From NCBI RefSeq assembly GCF_002531725.1, contig NZ_NWSQ01000006.1, forward strand, positions 221,118 to 285,117: a DNA stretch of 64,000 bases, read 5' to 3'. Under the pieces are notes generated by a model. That model did not search any database. It was given only the letters and a program-made list of their open reading frames with translations, and was not told where the DNA came from. Made by a program: the position numbers and the translations under genes. Numbering within the stretch: position 1 is the first letter of the stretch; each line of letters starts with the position of its first letter. Of the stretch, positions 52,990 to 61,661 are shown one piece after another. The stretch comes from Rhizobium sp. L43 (GTDB taxonomy: Bacteria; Pseudomonadota; Alphaproteobacteria; Rhizobiales; Rhizobiaceae).

Positions 52990-53847
52990 ATGAGTATGGC
53001 AGCAGCGGTGGAAAGCCAATTGCCGGGCGACCGGATCAGCAAGCGCAATTTCGAAAAGCTTGCCCGGTTCATCTACGACTATAGCGGCATCAAGATGCCG
53101 CCGACCAAGCTGACGATGCTCGAAGGGCGGCTGAGGCGGCGCCTTCGCGCAACCAATCATTCGACCTTCGACGATTATTGCGACTTCCTGTTCAATCACG
53201 ATGGCCTCGCCCAGGAAACCGTCTACCTGATCGACGTGGTGACGACGAATAAGACCGACTTCTTCCGGGAAGCCAAGCATTTCGACTATCTGCAGAGCGT
53301 AGCGCTGCCGGCGATCGCCGGCAGCGGCGCGCGGACCCTCCGCACCTGGAGCTCGGCCTGTTCGACGGGGGCGGAACCCTACACGATGGCGATGGTGCTG
53401 GCGGAATTCGCCGAGGGCCGCAAGGACGTCTCCTACAGCGTGCTGGCGACCGATCTTTCCACCGACGTGCTGCAGACGGCGCGCCGGGGCATCTACCCGG
53501 AAGATCTGATCGCGCCGGTGCCGCGCGATCTGCAGCGCAAATATGTGCTGACGGCCAAGCAGCCGGATCGGCGGGAGGTGCGCATCACGCCGAAACTGCG
53601 CAGCAAGGTGGGTTTTGCCCGCATGAACCTGATGGACGAGAAATATCCGATCGGCGAGCCGATGCACGTCATCTTCTGCCGCAACGTGCTAATCTACTTC
53701 GACAAGCAGACCCAGGCGGGCGTGCTCAACCGCCTCTGCGATTGCCTGGCGAAGGGGGGGTACATGTTCATCGGCCATTCCGAATCGATCACCGGTTTCG
53801 ATCTGCCGTTGAAGCAGGTCTCGAACACGGTGTTTCAGCGTATCTAG
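52990..53847 (+). CDS. cheR: CheR receptor methyltransferase
   Basis: 285-residue S-adenosylmethionine-dependent methyltransferase that methylates glutamates of the MCPs. A helical N-domain ([20 protein letters not shown]) precedes the catalytic fold with [40 protein letters not shown] and [11 protein letters not shown]. The beta subdomain that binds a receptor pentapeptide is hard to judge by eye. The gap to cheB holds a palindrome. Confidence 0.95.
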   Translation: MSMAAAVESQLPGDRISKRNFEKLARFIYDYSGIKMPPTKLTMLEGRLRRRLRATNHSTFDDYCDFLFNHDGLAQETVYLIDVVTTNKTDFFREAKHFDYLQSVALPAIAGSGARTLRTWSSACSTGAEPYTMAMVLAEFAEGRKDVSYSVLATDLSTDVLQTARRGIYPEDLIAPVPRDLQRKYVLTAKQPDRREVRITPKLRSKVGFARMNLMDEKYPIGEPMHVIFCRNVLIYFDKQTQAGVLNRLCDCLAKGGYMFIGHSESITGFDLPLKQVSNTVFQRI

Positions 53848-53905
53848 AGCATGTCCGCTTTTCTTCGAATTGCCGGCATGCTCTATCTTTCGGCACCATG
53901 CTCCA
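53846..53905. repeat. Palindromic element between cheR and cheB
   Basis: agagcatg (53846-53853) is the exact complement of catgctct (53877-53884), and a second catgctcc follows at 53898-53905. It recalls the GAGCATG...CATGCTC elements common in rhizobia (compare 28445-28492). It overlaps the cheR stop and could weaken or stabilise the transcript before cheB. Confidence 0.65.
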
Positions 53906-53914
53906 GGAGCATTC

Positions 53915-55012
53915 ATGCGTAAGAAAATCCGTGTTCTCATCATCGATGATTCCGCCAGTGTCCGCCAGACGCTGACCCATGTGCTGGAGCAGGACCCCGA
54001 TATCGAGATCATGGCGGTCGCATCAGACCCCTTCATGGCGGCGCGGAAACTGCTGGAGGAGACCCCCGACGTCATCACGCTCGATGTGGAAATGCCGCGC
54101 ATGGACGGCATTACTTTCCTGCGCAAGCTAATGTCGCAGCGGCCGATCCCCGTCGTGATGTGTTCGTCGCTGACGGAAGCGGGTTCGGAAACGCTGCTCC
54201 AGGCGCTGGAGGCCGGTGCCGTCGACGTCATCCTGAAATCGAAGATCGGCGCCGCCGACAGCCTTGCCGATGACGCGCTGCGCATTCGCGAAGTCGTCAA
54301 GAGCGCCTCGCATGCGCGGCTTTCCACTGTGCGCCGCGCTGCCGGAACCATCCGCCCGGCTTCTGCGGAAGCGCCGGCCAAGAAGCTGTCGGCGGATGTC
54401 ATGCTGCCGCCGCCGACAGGGCAGGCCATGGCGAAGACGACGGAGATGGTCGTCTGCGTCGGCGCCTCCACCGGTGGCACCGAAGCGTTGCGCGAATTCC
54501 TGGAGGCATTGCCGGCCAATGCGCCTGGTATGGTCATCGTCCAGCATATGCCGGAGAAATTCACTGCCGCCTTCGCCAAGCGGCTGAATGGTCTCTGCGA
54601 GGTCGAGGTCAAGGAAGCCGTCGATGGCGATCCGGTGCTGCGCGGCCATGTGCTGATTGCGCCAGGCGACAAGCACATGCTGCTCGAGCGCCAGGGCGCG
54701 CGTTACCATGTGAGCGTGAAGACCGGACCGCTGGTGTCCCGCCACCGGCCTTCGGTCGACGTGCTGTTCCGCTCGGCAGCGCGCTCGGCCGGCTCGAATG
54801 CCATGGGGATCATCATGACCGGCATGGGCGACGACGGTGCGTTGGGCATGCTGGAGATGCATCAGGCCGGCGCCTACACGGTGGCGCAGGACGAGGCGAG
54901 CTCAATCGTGTTCGGCATGCCGAAGGAGGCGATCGCCAAGGGCGGCGTCGACCGTATCCTGCCGCTCGATCAGATCGCCCGCGAAGTGCTGATGACGCAG
55001 CAGAAGTTCTGA
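53915..55012 (+). CDS. cheB: CheB methylesterase/deamidase
   Basis: 365-residue response regulator that removes methyl groups from MCPs. Receiver domain with D11, D12 and phosphoacceptor D57 ([12 protein letters not shown]). A linker (about 125-170) precedes the esterase domain with the catalytic Ser in [11 protein letters not shown], His in [16 protein letters not shown], and Asp in [13 protein letters not shown] 53915 has AGGAGC before it. It closes the che operon. Confidence 0.95.
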   Translation: MRKKIRVLIIDDSASVRQTLTHVLEQDPDIEIMAVASDPFMAARKLLEETPDVITLDVEMPRMDGITFLRKLMSQRPIPVVMCSSLTEAGSETLLQALEAGAVDVILKSKIGAADSLADDALRIREVVKSASHARLSTVRRAAGTIRPASAEAPAKKLSADVMLPPPTGQAMAKTTEMVVCVGASTGGTEALREFLEALPANAPGMVIVQHMPEKFTAAFAKRLNGLCEVEVKEAVDGDPVLRGHVLIAPGDKHMLLERQGARYHVSVKTGPLVSRHRPSVDVLFRSAARSAGSNAMGIIMTGMGDDGALGMLEMHQAGAYTVAQDEASSIVFGMPKEAIAKGGVDRILPLDQIAREVLMTQQKF

Positions 55013-55255
55013 GATCGATGTCGAGGGAATCCAAGCCGGGCGGGTGGTCTCGGGCGATTGCGCCGGATTTGATCCATTCAGCATAATCGGCGGTTTCCGG
55101 CGCCGCAGGGCAGCCATGCATGCCTCCCCTTGAAATTTCCCCGATTTTGTGGTCTTGAGGCCGCCAATCTTAGCAGCGCTGCCTGTCATGCATGTTCAGG
55201 GACACTTCCCGCCCCTGGCAGCGCGCCTCGTATCAGTCCCAAGGAAAATGCGCCG

Positions 55256-56056
55256 ATGGCCCGTTCAGCTCTTCTCAATGTCATGGTTCAGGCTGCCCTC
55301 AAGGCGGGAAAATCGCTGGGACGTGATTTCGGCGAAGTGCAGAACCTGCAGGTTTCGGTGAAGGGACCGGGCGATTTCGTTTCCACCGCCGACCGCAAGG
55401 CCGAGAAGATCGTCAGGGAAGAGCTGCTGAAGGCGCGTCCCACCTATGGCTTCCTCGGCGAGGAAAGCGAAGAGATCAAAGGCACGGACGGCGCGCATCG
55501 CTGGATCGTCGACCCGCTCGACGGCACCACGAACTTCCTGCACGGCATCCCGGCCTTCGCCGTCTCGATCGCGCTCGAACGCAACGGCGAGATCGTCGCT
55601 GCCGTCGTCTTCAATCCGGCAACCGACGAACTCTATACCGCCGAGCGCGGCGGTGGCGCCTTCCTCAACGACCGGCGCCTGCGCGTCGCGGCGCGCCGGA
55701 CGCTGTCGGATTGCGTCATCGGCTGCGGCGTGCCGGCGCTCGGCAAGCGCAACCACGGCAAGTTCCTGGTCGAGCTTCGCCACGTGATGGGCGAAGTGGC
55801 GGGCATCCGCCGCCTGGGCTCGCCGACGCTCGATCTCGCCTATGTCGCGGCCGGGCGGTTCGACGGTTTCTGGGAAGCGGAACTTGCGCCCTGGGACTTG
55901 GCGGCCGGCATCCTGCTCATCCGCGAAGCCGGCGGATTCGCCACCGATTGGGACGGCGGCACAGCCATTCTGGAGAGCGGCGCGATCGTCGCCGGCAACG
56001 AGATCATCCACAAGGCGCTGATCGAAGTCGTCAAGCGGCCGATTCCCGCCAAGTAG
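55256..56056 (+). CDS. suhB: Inositol monophosphatase family protein (SuhB-like)
   Basis: 266-residue lithium-sensitive phosphatase fold. The metal-binding motifs are ADRKAEKIV (Mg site), GFLGEESEE, WIVDPLDGTTNFLHG, and the C-terminal APWDLAAGILLIREAGG. It may be an inositol-1-phosphatase or SuhB-type protein. ATG 55256 follows AAGGAAA; the frame is open from 55130 without a ribosome-binding site. A 243-base gap separates it from cheB; no gene is seen there. Confidence 0.92.
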   Translation: MARSALLNVMVQAALKAGKSLGRDFGEVQNLQVSVKGPGDFVSTADRKAEKIVREELLKARPTYGFLGEESEEIKGTDGAHRWIVDPLDGTTNFLHGIPAFAVSIALERNGEIVAAVVFNPATDELYTAERGGGAFLNDRRLRVAARRTLSDCVIGCGVPALGKRNHGKFLVELRHVMGEVAGIRRLGSPTLDLAYVAAGRFDGFWEAELAPWDLAAGILLIREAGGFATDWDGGTAILESGAIVAGNEIIHKALIEVVKRPIPAK

Positions 56057-56168
56057 GCGAACGAAAATCCGGCTGTTGTAAAGTCACGCTTTTCGCCCCG
56101 GCATACTTCAATTCGGCACAATGTTGCTCTAGTCTCCGGCCGTAATGACGCCGGAGGCAGCGGACCCT

Positions 56169-57281
56169 ATGGAAAATGTGAATGTGGCGGAGATCGGCTC
56201 CACCGAAAAGACGGCTGGCGGTTATGCCTACAGGCTTTCCAGTCCCATGCCCTTCCTCTGGACGATGCTGCTTTTCCTCGTCATCGTCGGCTTTATCGCC
56301 GCCATCCTCTTCCGGCAGACGCAGACCGCCTTCATGCACAATCCGGGCCTCAACGGCCTGATCGTCGGCGTTCTAGCAGTCGGAATCATTCTTGTTTTCA
56401 ATCATGTACTGGCGCTTCGCCCCGAAGTGCGCTGGTTCAACTCGTTCCGCGCCGCCGGCAGCGCCGACAAGGTCAGCCGCAATCCGAAGCTGCTTGCGCC
56501 GATGCGGGCGCTGATCGGCAGCCGCAAAAGCTCGATGGCGCTGTCGACGACGGCGCTGCGCTCGATCCTCGATTCGGTCGCCAGCCGCCTTGACGAATCG
56601 CGCGACGTTTCGCGCTACCTGATCGGCCTCTTGGTCTTCCTCGGCCTGCTCGGCACCTTCTGGGGCCTCATCGGCACGATCGGCTCGATCAGCATCGTCA
56701 TCCAGTCGCTCGATGCCAGCTCGAACGGCACGGGGGATGTGCTCTCGGCGCTGAAGGAAGGGCTCTCGATGCCGCTTTCGGGCATGGGCCAGGCCTTCTC
56801 CTCCTCGCTGCTCGGCCTTTCCGGTTCGCTCATTCTCGGCTTCCTCGACCTGCAGGCCGGCCGCGCGCAGAACCGCTTCTACATGGAGCTGGAAAACTGG
56901 CTCTCCTCGGTCACAGATGTCGGCTCCGACCTTGCCCCGGCTCTCGACGCCGTCGCCGGGGCTTCCTCGGACGACATGCGCGCGCTTTCCGATTATCTGC
57001 GCAAGGTCTCCGAAGAGGGTGGCACCGGCAACCAGCGCTCCGTCGCCGCGATGGCGAGCCTTGCCGAAGGCATTCAAGGCCTCGTCAAGAACATGCGCAA
57101 CGAGCAGCAGATGTTGCGCGACTGGATCGAGGCGCAGCAGGACGAGGCGAAGGCAATGCGCCGGACGCTCGACCGGCTTGCTGAACGTATCGGCGTGCAG
57201 GAGCGGGCAGGCGATCGCGGCGACCGTGGCGAGCGTTTGCGCGACCGCGCCAGCCAGGCAGAAACGAGCGAGGGCAAGTAA
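56169..57281 (+). CDS. MotA/TolQ/ExbB-like proton channel protein
   Basis: 370-residue inner membrane protein. Helices at about 28-50 and 60-80 are followed, after a cytoplasmic loop, by the family's paired helices: YLIGLLVFLGLLGTFWGLIG (about 150-170) and FSSSLLGLSGSLILGFLDLQ (about 205-225), with the Gly-rich and Thr-rich faces typical of MotA/ExbB/TolQ. The C-terminus (about 260-370) is a long charged helical tail. ATG 56169 has GGAGG before it; ATG 56145 does not. The MotB-like gene starts three bases after its stop. Confidence 0.88.
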   Translation: MENVNVAEIGSTEKTAGGYAYRLSSPMPFLWTMLLFLVIVGFIAAILFRQTQTAFMHNPGLNGLIVGVLAVGIILVFNHVLALRPEVRWFNSFRAAGSADKVSRNPKLLAPMRALIGSRKSSMALSTTALRSILDSVASRLDESRDVSRYLIGLLVFLGLLGTFWGLIGTIGSISIVIQSLDASSNGTGDVLSALKEGLSMPLSGMGQAFSSSLLGLSGSLILGFLDLQAGRAQNRFYMELENWLSSVTDVGSDLAPALDAVAGASSDDMRALSDYLRKVSEEGGTGNQRSVAAMASLAEGIQGLVKNMRNEQQMLRDWIEAQQDEAKAMRRTLDRLAERIGVQERAGDRGDRGERLRDRASQAETSEGK

Positions 57282-57284
57282 GCC

Positions 57285-58316
57285 ATGACTCTTGCCCGCA
57301 ATCGGCGCCGCGAACGCACGGTGGATTACTGGCCGGGCTTCGTCGATGCGCTGTCGACGCTGCTCATCTCGATCATGTTCCTGCTGACGGTCTTCGTCGT
57401 CGGGCAGTTCATCCTCAGTCGCGAGATCACTGGGCGTGATGAGGTGCTCAGTCGCCTTAACAGCCAGATCAACGAACTGACGCAGCTTCTGGCACTCGAA
57501 AAGGGCAGCAACCAGGATCTCCAGGATTCGGTCGCCAACCTGCAGGCCTCGCTTGCCAGTGCCGAAGGCGATCGCTCGCGGCTGCAGGCGCTGCTGAGCG
57601 CCGGTTCCGGCGGTCAGGATGCGGCGCAGAAGAAGATCGGCACCATGACGCAGGAGCTCGACGAGCAGAAGCAGGTGAGCGAGCGGGCGCTCAGCCAGGT
57701 CGAACTCTTGAACCAGCAGATTGCCGCACTTCGCAGCCAGATCGCCGCCGTCGAAGCCGCCCTTCAGGCGTCGGAGGAGAAAGACCGGGTCTCGCAGACG
57801 AAGATCGCCGATCTCGGCAGCCGCCTCAACGTGGCGCTCGCCGCGCGCGTGCAGGAGTTGAACCGTTATCGCTCCGACTTCTTCGGCCGCCTGCGCGAGA
57901 TCCTGTCCGATCGCGAGAATATTCGTATCGTCGGCGACCGTTTTGTCTTTCAGTCGGAAGTGCTGTTTCCCTCGGGCGGCGCCGATCTCAATCCGGAGGG
58001 TCAGACGGAGATGGCAAAGCTTGCCGCCGCCCTTCTCGATCTCGCCAAGGAAATTCCGCCGGAGATCAACTGGGTGCTGCGTGTCGACGGCCATACCGAC
58101 AATGTGCCGCTTGCCGGAACGGGCCGCTTTCGCGACAACTGGGAACTGTCCTCAGCGCGCGCGATTTCGGTCGTTAAGTTCCTGATCGCGCAGGGCGTGC
58201 CGGCCGACCGGCTGGTTGCCGCGGGCTTCGGCGAGTTCCAGCCGATCGCGCCGGGCGATACGCCGGATGCGCGCTCCACCAACCGCCGCATCGAGCTGAA
58301 GCTGACCGAGAAATGA
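57285..58316 (+). CDS. MotB-like protein with OmpA peptidoglycan-binding domain
   Basis: 343-residue partner of the MotA-like protein. One N-terminal membrane helix carries the conserved ion-carrying Asp (D21 in YWPGFVDALSTLLISIMFLL). A long coiled coil follows (about 45-190). The C-terminal OmpA domain (about 200-340) has VDGHTDNVPLAGTGRFRDNW, the NxxLSxxRA-type pattern WELSSARAISV and DARSTNRRIELKL. The order and sizes resemble MotAB, but no flagellar genes flank it. Its stop codon touches that of the convergent sigma factor gene. Confidence 0.9.
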   Translation: MTLARNRRRERTVDYWPGFVDALSTLLISIMFLLTVFVVGQFILSREITGRDEVLSRLNSQINELTQLLALEKGSNQDLQDSVANLQASLASAEGDRSRLQALLSAGSGGQDAAQKKIGTMTQELDEQKQVSERALSQVELLNQQIAALRSQIAAVEAALQASEEKDRVSQTKIADLGSRLNVALAARVQELNRYRSDFFGRLREILSDRENIRIVGDRFVFQSEVLFPSGGADLNPEGQTEMAKLAAALLDLAKEIPPEINWVLRVDGHTDNVPLAGTGRFRDNWELSSARAISVVKFLIAQGVPADRLVAAGFGEFQPIAPGDTPDARSTNRRIELKLTEK

Positions 58317-59567
58317 TCAGCGTGACATTGCCTGCCGCGCCTTCTTCAGCCGGCCTGTCAGGAAGTCACGCACGGCGGGACTCTCGCTGAGGCCGATTGC
58401 CGCGATGTAGGCGTCGGTCGCCGCGGTATCGTCGCCCGCCTCAGACAGGAGAAAGGCACGCACCGCCCAGTAGGGTTGGTAGCTTGCGACCGCGCGCTGA
58501 TCGAGCTGGTCGAGCCGCTCCAGGCCGGCGGCGGCGCTTAAGGCCCTGCCGATCACCGCAGCCTGGCTGACACGCGCACCCAGCGTCGGCTTCATCATCA
58601 TCAGCGCCGCATAGAGTGTCGTCAACGCCTGCCAGTCGGTCTTTCCCGACAGCCGGCGGGCGGCATGCACGGACTGGATTGCCGCCTGGCACTGGAAGGC
58701 GCCGAAACGCTCGAAACCTCCGGCCTTGCGCAGCAATGCATCCGCCTCGGTGATCATGATCGCGTTCCACGCAGCCATATCCTGCTCGTCCAGCGGCACA
58801 TATCGGCCGTCGCTGTCGCGCCGGGCGCTGCGGCGGGCTTCGCAGTGAAGCATCAACGAGAGGAGGCCGATTGCCTCCGGTTCGTCCGGCAGTACTGCCA
58901 GAAGCGCTCTGCCGAGCCAGATCGCCTCGCCGGCAAGCGAATGGCGCTCTTCCTCGCCGTCGAGACCGTCCCATCCGAGGCCGTAGGCGGCGTAGATCGC
59001 CGAAAGTACGGCGGCGAGCCGCCCTGATAAGGCGGGGCGAGGCGGGACGGCGAAGGGAATGCCGGCATCGCGGATCTTCACCTTGGCCCGCACCAGCCGC
59101 TGGCTCATCGCCTCCGGCGAGACGACGAAGGCCCGTGCGATGGTTCTCGCCTCGATGCCGAGAATTGTCTGCAGCATCAGCGCCGTATGCACGGAGCTGT
59201 CGATGGCCGGATGGGTGCAGGCAAACAGCAGCTTCAGCCGCTCATCGGGAAAGACCGCGTTGCCGGCCTCGTTCATGCGTTCCTGCGCTTCTTCGAAGGC
59301 GACCGATATCGTCGGTTGCGCCTTGGCCGCGACGGTGCGATGGCGGGCGGCCTGCATGAGATTGCGGCGTGCGGCCACCAGCAGCCAGGCTTCCGGATTG
59401 CCGGGAACGCCGCGTTCCGGCCAGACGCGAAGCGCCGAAGTCAGTGCTTCCGACAAGGCATCTTCCGCCGCCGGCACGTCACGCGAGCGGGCGGCGAGAA
59501 AGGCGATCAGCTTGCCGTAGGACTGACGCGCCACCTGTTCGGCGGCGCGTCCGGCATCGGGCGGCAT
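58317..59567 (-). CDS. ECF sigma factor of the ECF42 type with C-terminal extension
   Basis: 416-residue sigma factor: sigma-70 region 2 (about 5-75; AEDALSEALTSALRVWPERG, PEAWLLVAARRNLM), region 4 (about 105-160; EARTIARAFVVSPEAMSQRL), then about 230 residues of helical, TPR-like C-terminal domain (DUF6596) with YAAYGLGWDGLDGEEERHSL. This arrangement plus the YCII/DGPF gene upstream is diagnostic of ECF42. No anti-sigma factor is adjacent; the extension may regulate it instead. ATG 59567 follows TGAGG; GTG 59573 is possible. Confidence 0.9.
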   Translation of the reverse strand: MPPDAGRAAEQVARQSYGKLIAFLAARSRDVPAAEDALSEALTSALRVWPERGVPGNPEAWLLVAARRNLMQAARHRTVAAKAQPTISVAFEEAQERMNEAGNAVFPDERLKLLFACTHPAIDSSVHTALMLQTILGIEARTIARAFVVSPEAMSQRLVRAKVKIRDAGIPFAVPPRPALSGRLAAVLSAIYAAYGLGWDGLDGEEERHSLAGEAIWLGRALLAVLPDEPEAIGLLSLMLHCEARRSARRDSDGRYVPLDEQDMAAWNAIMITEADALLRKAGGFERFGAFQCQAAIQSVHAARRLSGKTDWQALTTLYAALMMMKPTLGARVSQAAVIGRALSAAAGLERLDQLDQRAVASYQPYWAVRAFLLSEAGDDTAATDAYIAAIGLSESPAVRDFLTGRLKKARQAMSR

Positions 59568-59574
59568 CGTCACC

Positions 59575-59913
59575 TCACATCTGCAGGCGGGGGCGCACCT
59601 CGACCGAACCCTTGTCGGAGATCGGAACGCGGGTCGCCCATTCGAGTGCGGTGTCGATGTCGGGAACGTCGATCAGATAAAAGCCGCCGAGCTGTTCCTT
59701 GCCTTCCGGATAGGGACCGTCTTGAACATCGTGATCCTCGCCTTTGCGGCGTATGACCGTGCCGGTCTCGGGCGCTGTCAGCCCGGCGCCGCCGGTCATG
59801 ATTCCCGCCTGGGCAAGCGCCTTGCTGTAGGCGACCCAGCCGTCGCGATAGGCGGGATCGTCACGGCGGGCGAAATCCTCAGGGGCTTCGCGAATGATGA
59901 GAGCATATTGCAT
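59575..59913 (-). CDS. YCII-related / DGPF-domain protein (ECF42 partner)
   Basis: 112-residue YCII-family protein (MQYALIIREAPEDFARRDDP, VIRRKGEDHDVQDGPYPEGK, EQLGGFYLIDVPDIDTALEW). The motif DGPYPEGKEQLGG is the DGPF region. It lies seven bases upstream of the sigma factor gene and is its usual companion. AGGAG precedes ATG 59913. The frame extends further upstream without a good start. Function unknown, perhaps a sensor or target of the sigma factor. Confidence 0.9.
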   Translation of the reverse strand: MQYALIIREAPEDFARRDDPAYRDGWVAYSKALAQAGIMTGGAGLTAPETGTVIRRKGEDHDVQDGPYPEGKEQLGGFYLIDVPDIDTALEWATRVPISDKGSVEVRPRLQM

Positions 59914-59991
59914 AGAAAACTCCTGATCTCGTTGTTGGCGTTGATCCAGGCATCCCGGTGTAGAGAATCGATATCCCATAGTGACGCCCGG

Positions 59992-60012
59992 CGGAACGGC
60001 TCGGCCGTTCCG
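59992..60012. repeat. Nine-base perfect hairpin between DUF1508 and YCII genes
   Basis: cggaacggc (59992-60000) and gccgttccg (60004-60012) flank a three-base loop. No T-run on either side. It may be an operator or part of the leader of the ECF42 operon. Confidence 0.6.
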
Positions 60013-60142
60013 AGACAATGAGGCGCGGCCAGCGATCATTTCGACAGGGCCTTCAAAAAATATGCGAAAAAGAGAAATGGCGCCAAGGTCACAAGCAAAC
60101 GCGCCGGGCTCAACGGCCGGTGGCGCTGGGAGGCGCGGGCAG

Positions 60143-60161
60143 GGCGGCGCTTCGCGCCGCC
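60143..60161 (-). repeat. Eight-base GC hairpin downstream of the DUF1508 gene
   Basis: ggcggcgc-ttc-gcgccgcc, 12 bases after the DUF1508 stop. It could end transcription with Rho help or protect the mRNA 3' end; there is no T-run. The rest of 59914-60172 shows no gene. Confidence 0.55.
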
Positions 60162-60172
60162 ACTGCTGCTGC

Positions 60173-60361
60173 TCAGGCTTCGGCCTTCGTCTGGTCGACG
60201 ACGTCGGCACTGGGCGTGTTTTTCTTGATGGATTCGATGGCACTCATGGCGGACGCCTTCGCCTTGTAGCCTTCGGAAAGGAACATGGTTTCCCCGTTCG
60301 ATGCCTTGAAGCGGAAGCGGAACTCGCCGGCCTTATCCTTATAAACTTCGAATTTATACAT
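60173..60361 (-). CDS. DUF1508 (YegP-like) protein
   Basis: 62-residue protein with one DUF1508 repeat (MYKFEVYKDKAGEFRFRFKA, SNGETMFLSEGYKAKASAMS), and a short tail. E. coli YegP has two such repeats; here there is one. The function is unknown. It stands alone between the ECF42 pair and the Bug-type gene. Confidence 0.88.
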   Translation of the reverse strand: MYKFEVYKDKAGEFRFRFKASNGETMFLSEGYKAKASAMSAIESIKKNTPSADVVDQTKAEA

Positions 60362-60460
60362 GGATGTCTCCCGAAACGCTGAATTGCAACCATCAGCATC
60401 GGCGAGGCTAGATCAAAATGGCGAGCTTTTCCACTGCCTTAATTAGAATTGGGTTGCTTA

Positions 60461-60491
60461 GCGTCCAATTGTCACCACTCTGATTGGACGC
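60461..60491. repeat. Nine-base perfect inverted repeat downstream of the Bug-type gene
   Basis: gcgtccaat (60461-60469) and attggacgc (60483-60491) flank 13 bases, in the 164-base gap between the DUF1508 start and the Bug-type stop. It could be an operator for the DUF1508 gene. No T-run follows it. Confidence 0.6.
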
Positions 60492-60525
60492 AAGCGAAGA
60501 GATGACAAGCGATTGCCTGCTCGTC

Positions 60526-61518
60526 TCACTCCATCTGGATGTTTGCGCCCTTGACCACCGGTCCCCATTTCGCAAGTTCGGCCTTCACATGGGCGGCGAG
60601 TTGCTCCGGCGACGAGCCGACGATGGTGGCGCTGAATTCTTTCATGCGCTCGGCAACGGCCGGGTCGGCGAGCGCCTTTTTGGCCGAGGCATTGAGGCGC
60701 ATCACCACGTCGTTCGGCGTTTTCGCCGGAGCGAAAAGCGCGTTCCAGGTATAGGTTTCGTAGCCTGGAATGCCTGACTCGGCGATCGTGGGCACATCGG
60801 GAAAGGAGGGCGCGCGCTCGGCTGTCGTCACCGCCAGCGCCCGCAGGGTGCCGGCCTTGATGTGGCTGGACGAGGACGGCAGATTGTCGAACATGATCGG
60901 CACCTGATTGCCGATGACGTCGTTCAATGCCGGGCCGGCGCCCTTATAGGGAATGTGCTGCATGCCGACGCCGGCCATCGACTTGAAGAGTTCGCCGGAA
61001 AGATGCAGCGGCGTGCCGTTGCCGGACGAGGCGTAGCTGTATTTGTCAGGCTCGGCCTTCAGCAGCGCGATCAGCTCCTGCACGGTCTTTACAGGCAATT
61101 CCGGATTGACGACCAGCACGTTCGGCACGACGACAAGCAGCGAGACCGGGGCGAAATCCTTCTCGGGATCGTAAGGGGTCGATTTGAGGATCAGCGGGTT
61201 GAGCGCGTGGGTCGCGACGGTGCCCATCAGAATGGTGTAGCCGTCCGGTTCGGCGCGGGCGACGTTACCGGCGCCGAGATTGCCGCCGGCACCGGCGACG
61301 TTCTGAACAATCACCTGCTGGCCGAGATCCTCCGACATCTTCTGCGCGACGATGCGGGCAACGACGTCGGTCGAGCCGCCGGCGGCAAAGGGCACGACCA
61401 TGGTGATCGCGCGATCGGGAAAATCCGCAGCAGCGGCAGACATGGCGAGACCAAGCGTTGCAGTCAGGCCAAGAGCGAGCGCAAGGCTCGTGCGTCGCGT
61501 CATATCGGAAAGCGCCAT
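60526..61518 (-). CDS. Bug/TctC-type extracytoplasmic solute-binding protein
   Basis: 330-residue periplasmic binding protein of the tripartite tricarboxylate transporter type. Signal peptide at residues about 7-30 (ALALGLTATLGLAMSAAAA), then RAITMVVPFAAGGSTDVVAR, VENVAGAGGNLGA-like VQNVAGAGGNLGAGNVARAE, PDGYTILMG, and HIPYKGAGPALNDVIGNQVP, all hallmarks of Bug proteins. GGAGGAG precedes ATG 61518. The TctA/TctB membrane partners are not next to it, so it may serve a distant transporter or act as a sensor. Ligand unknown. Confidence 0.94.
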   Translation of the reverse strand: MALSDMTRRTSLALALGLTATLGLAMSAAAADFPDRAITMVVPFAAGGSTDVVARIVAQKMSEDLGQQVIVQNVAGAGGNLGAGNVARAEPDGYTILMGTVATHALNPLILKSTPYDPEKDFAPVSLLVVVPNVLVVNPELPVKTVQELIALLKAEPDKYSYASSGNGTPLHLSGELFKSMAGVGMQHIPYKGAGPALNDVIGNQVPIMFDNLPSSSSHIKAGTLRALAVTTAERAPSFPDVPTIAESGIPGYETYTWNALFAPAKTPNDVVMRLNASAKKALADPAVAERMKEFSATIVGSSPEQLAAHVKAELAKWGPVVKGANIQME

Positions 61519-61661
61519 TCCTATCTCCTCCCAAGAATTTCAACGGCAATATTCCCACCCCAGGGAATGAAGAGGTTAGGGCGGGAGGCGCGAAAAACAA
61601 CCGCAGGGAAGCGCGGTGGAGGTCAGACTTTAGTCGCTGCTCGCAGAGATGCGCATGCCGG

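Noticed and set aside
56169..58316. Zorya anti-phage system from the ZorAB-like pair
   Set aside because: Only the motor-like pair is present. The genes after it are an ECF42 sigma factor and YCII protein, and the genes before it are suhB and che genes; no ZorC, ZorD or ZorE-like helicase or nuclease is seen.
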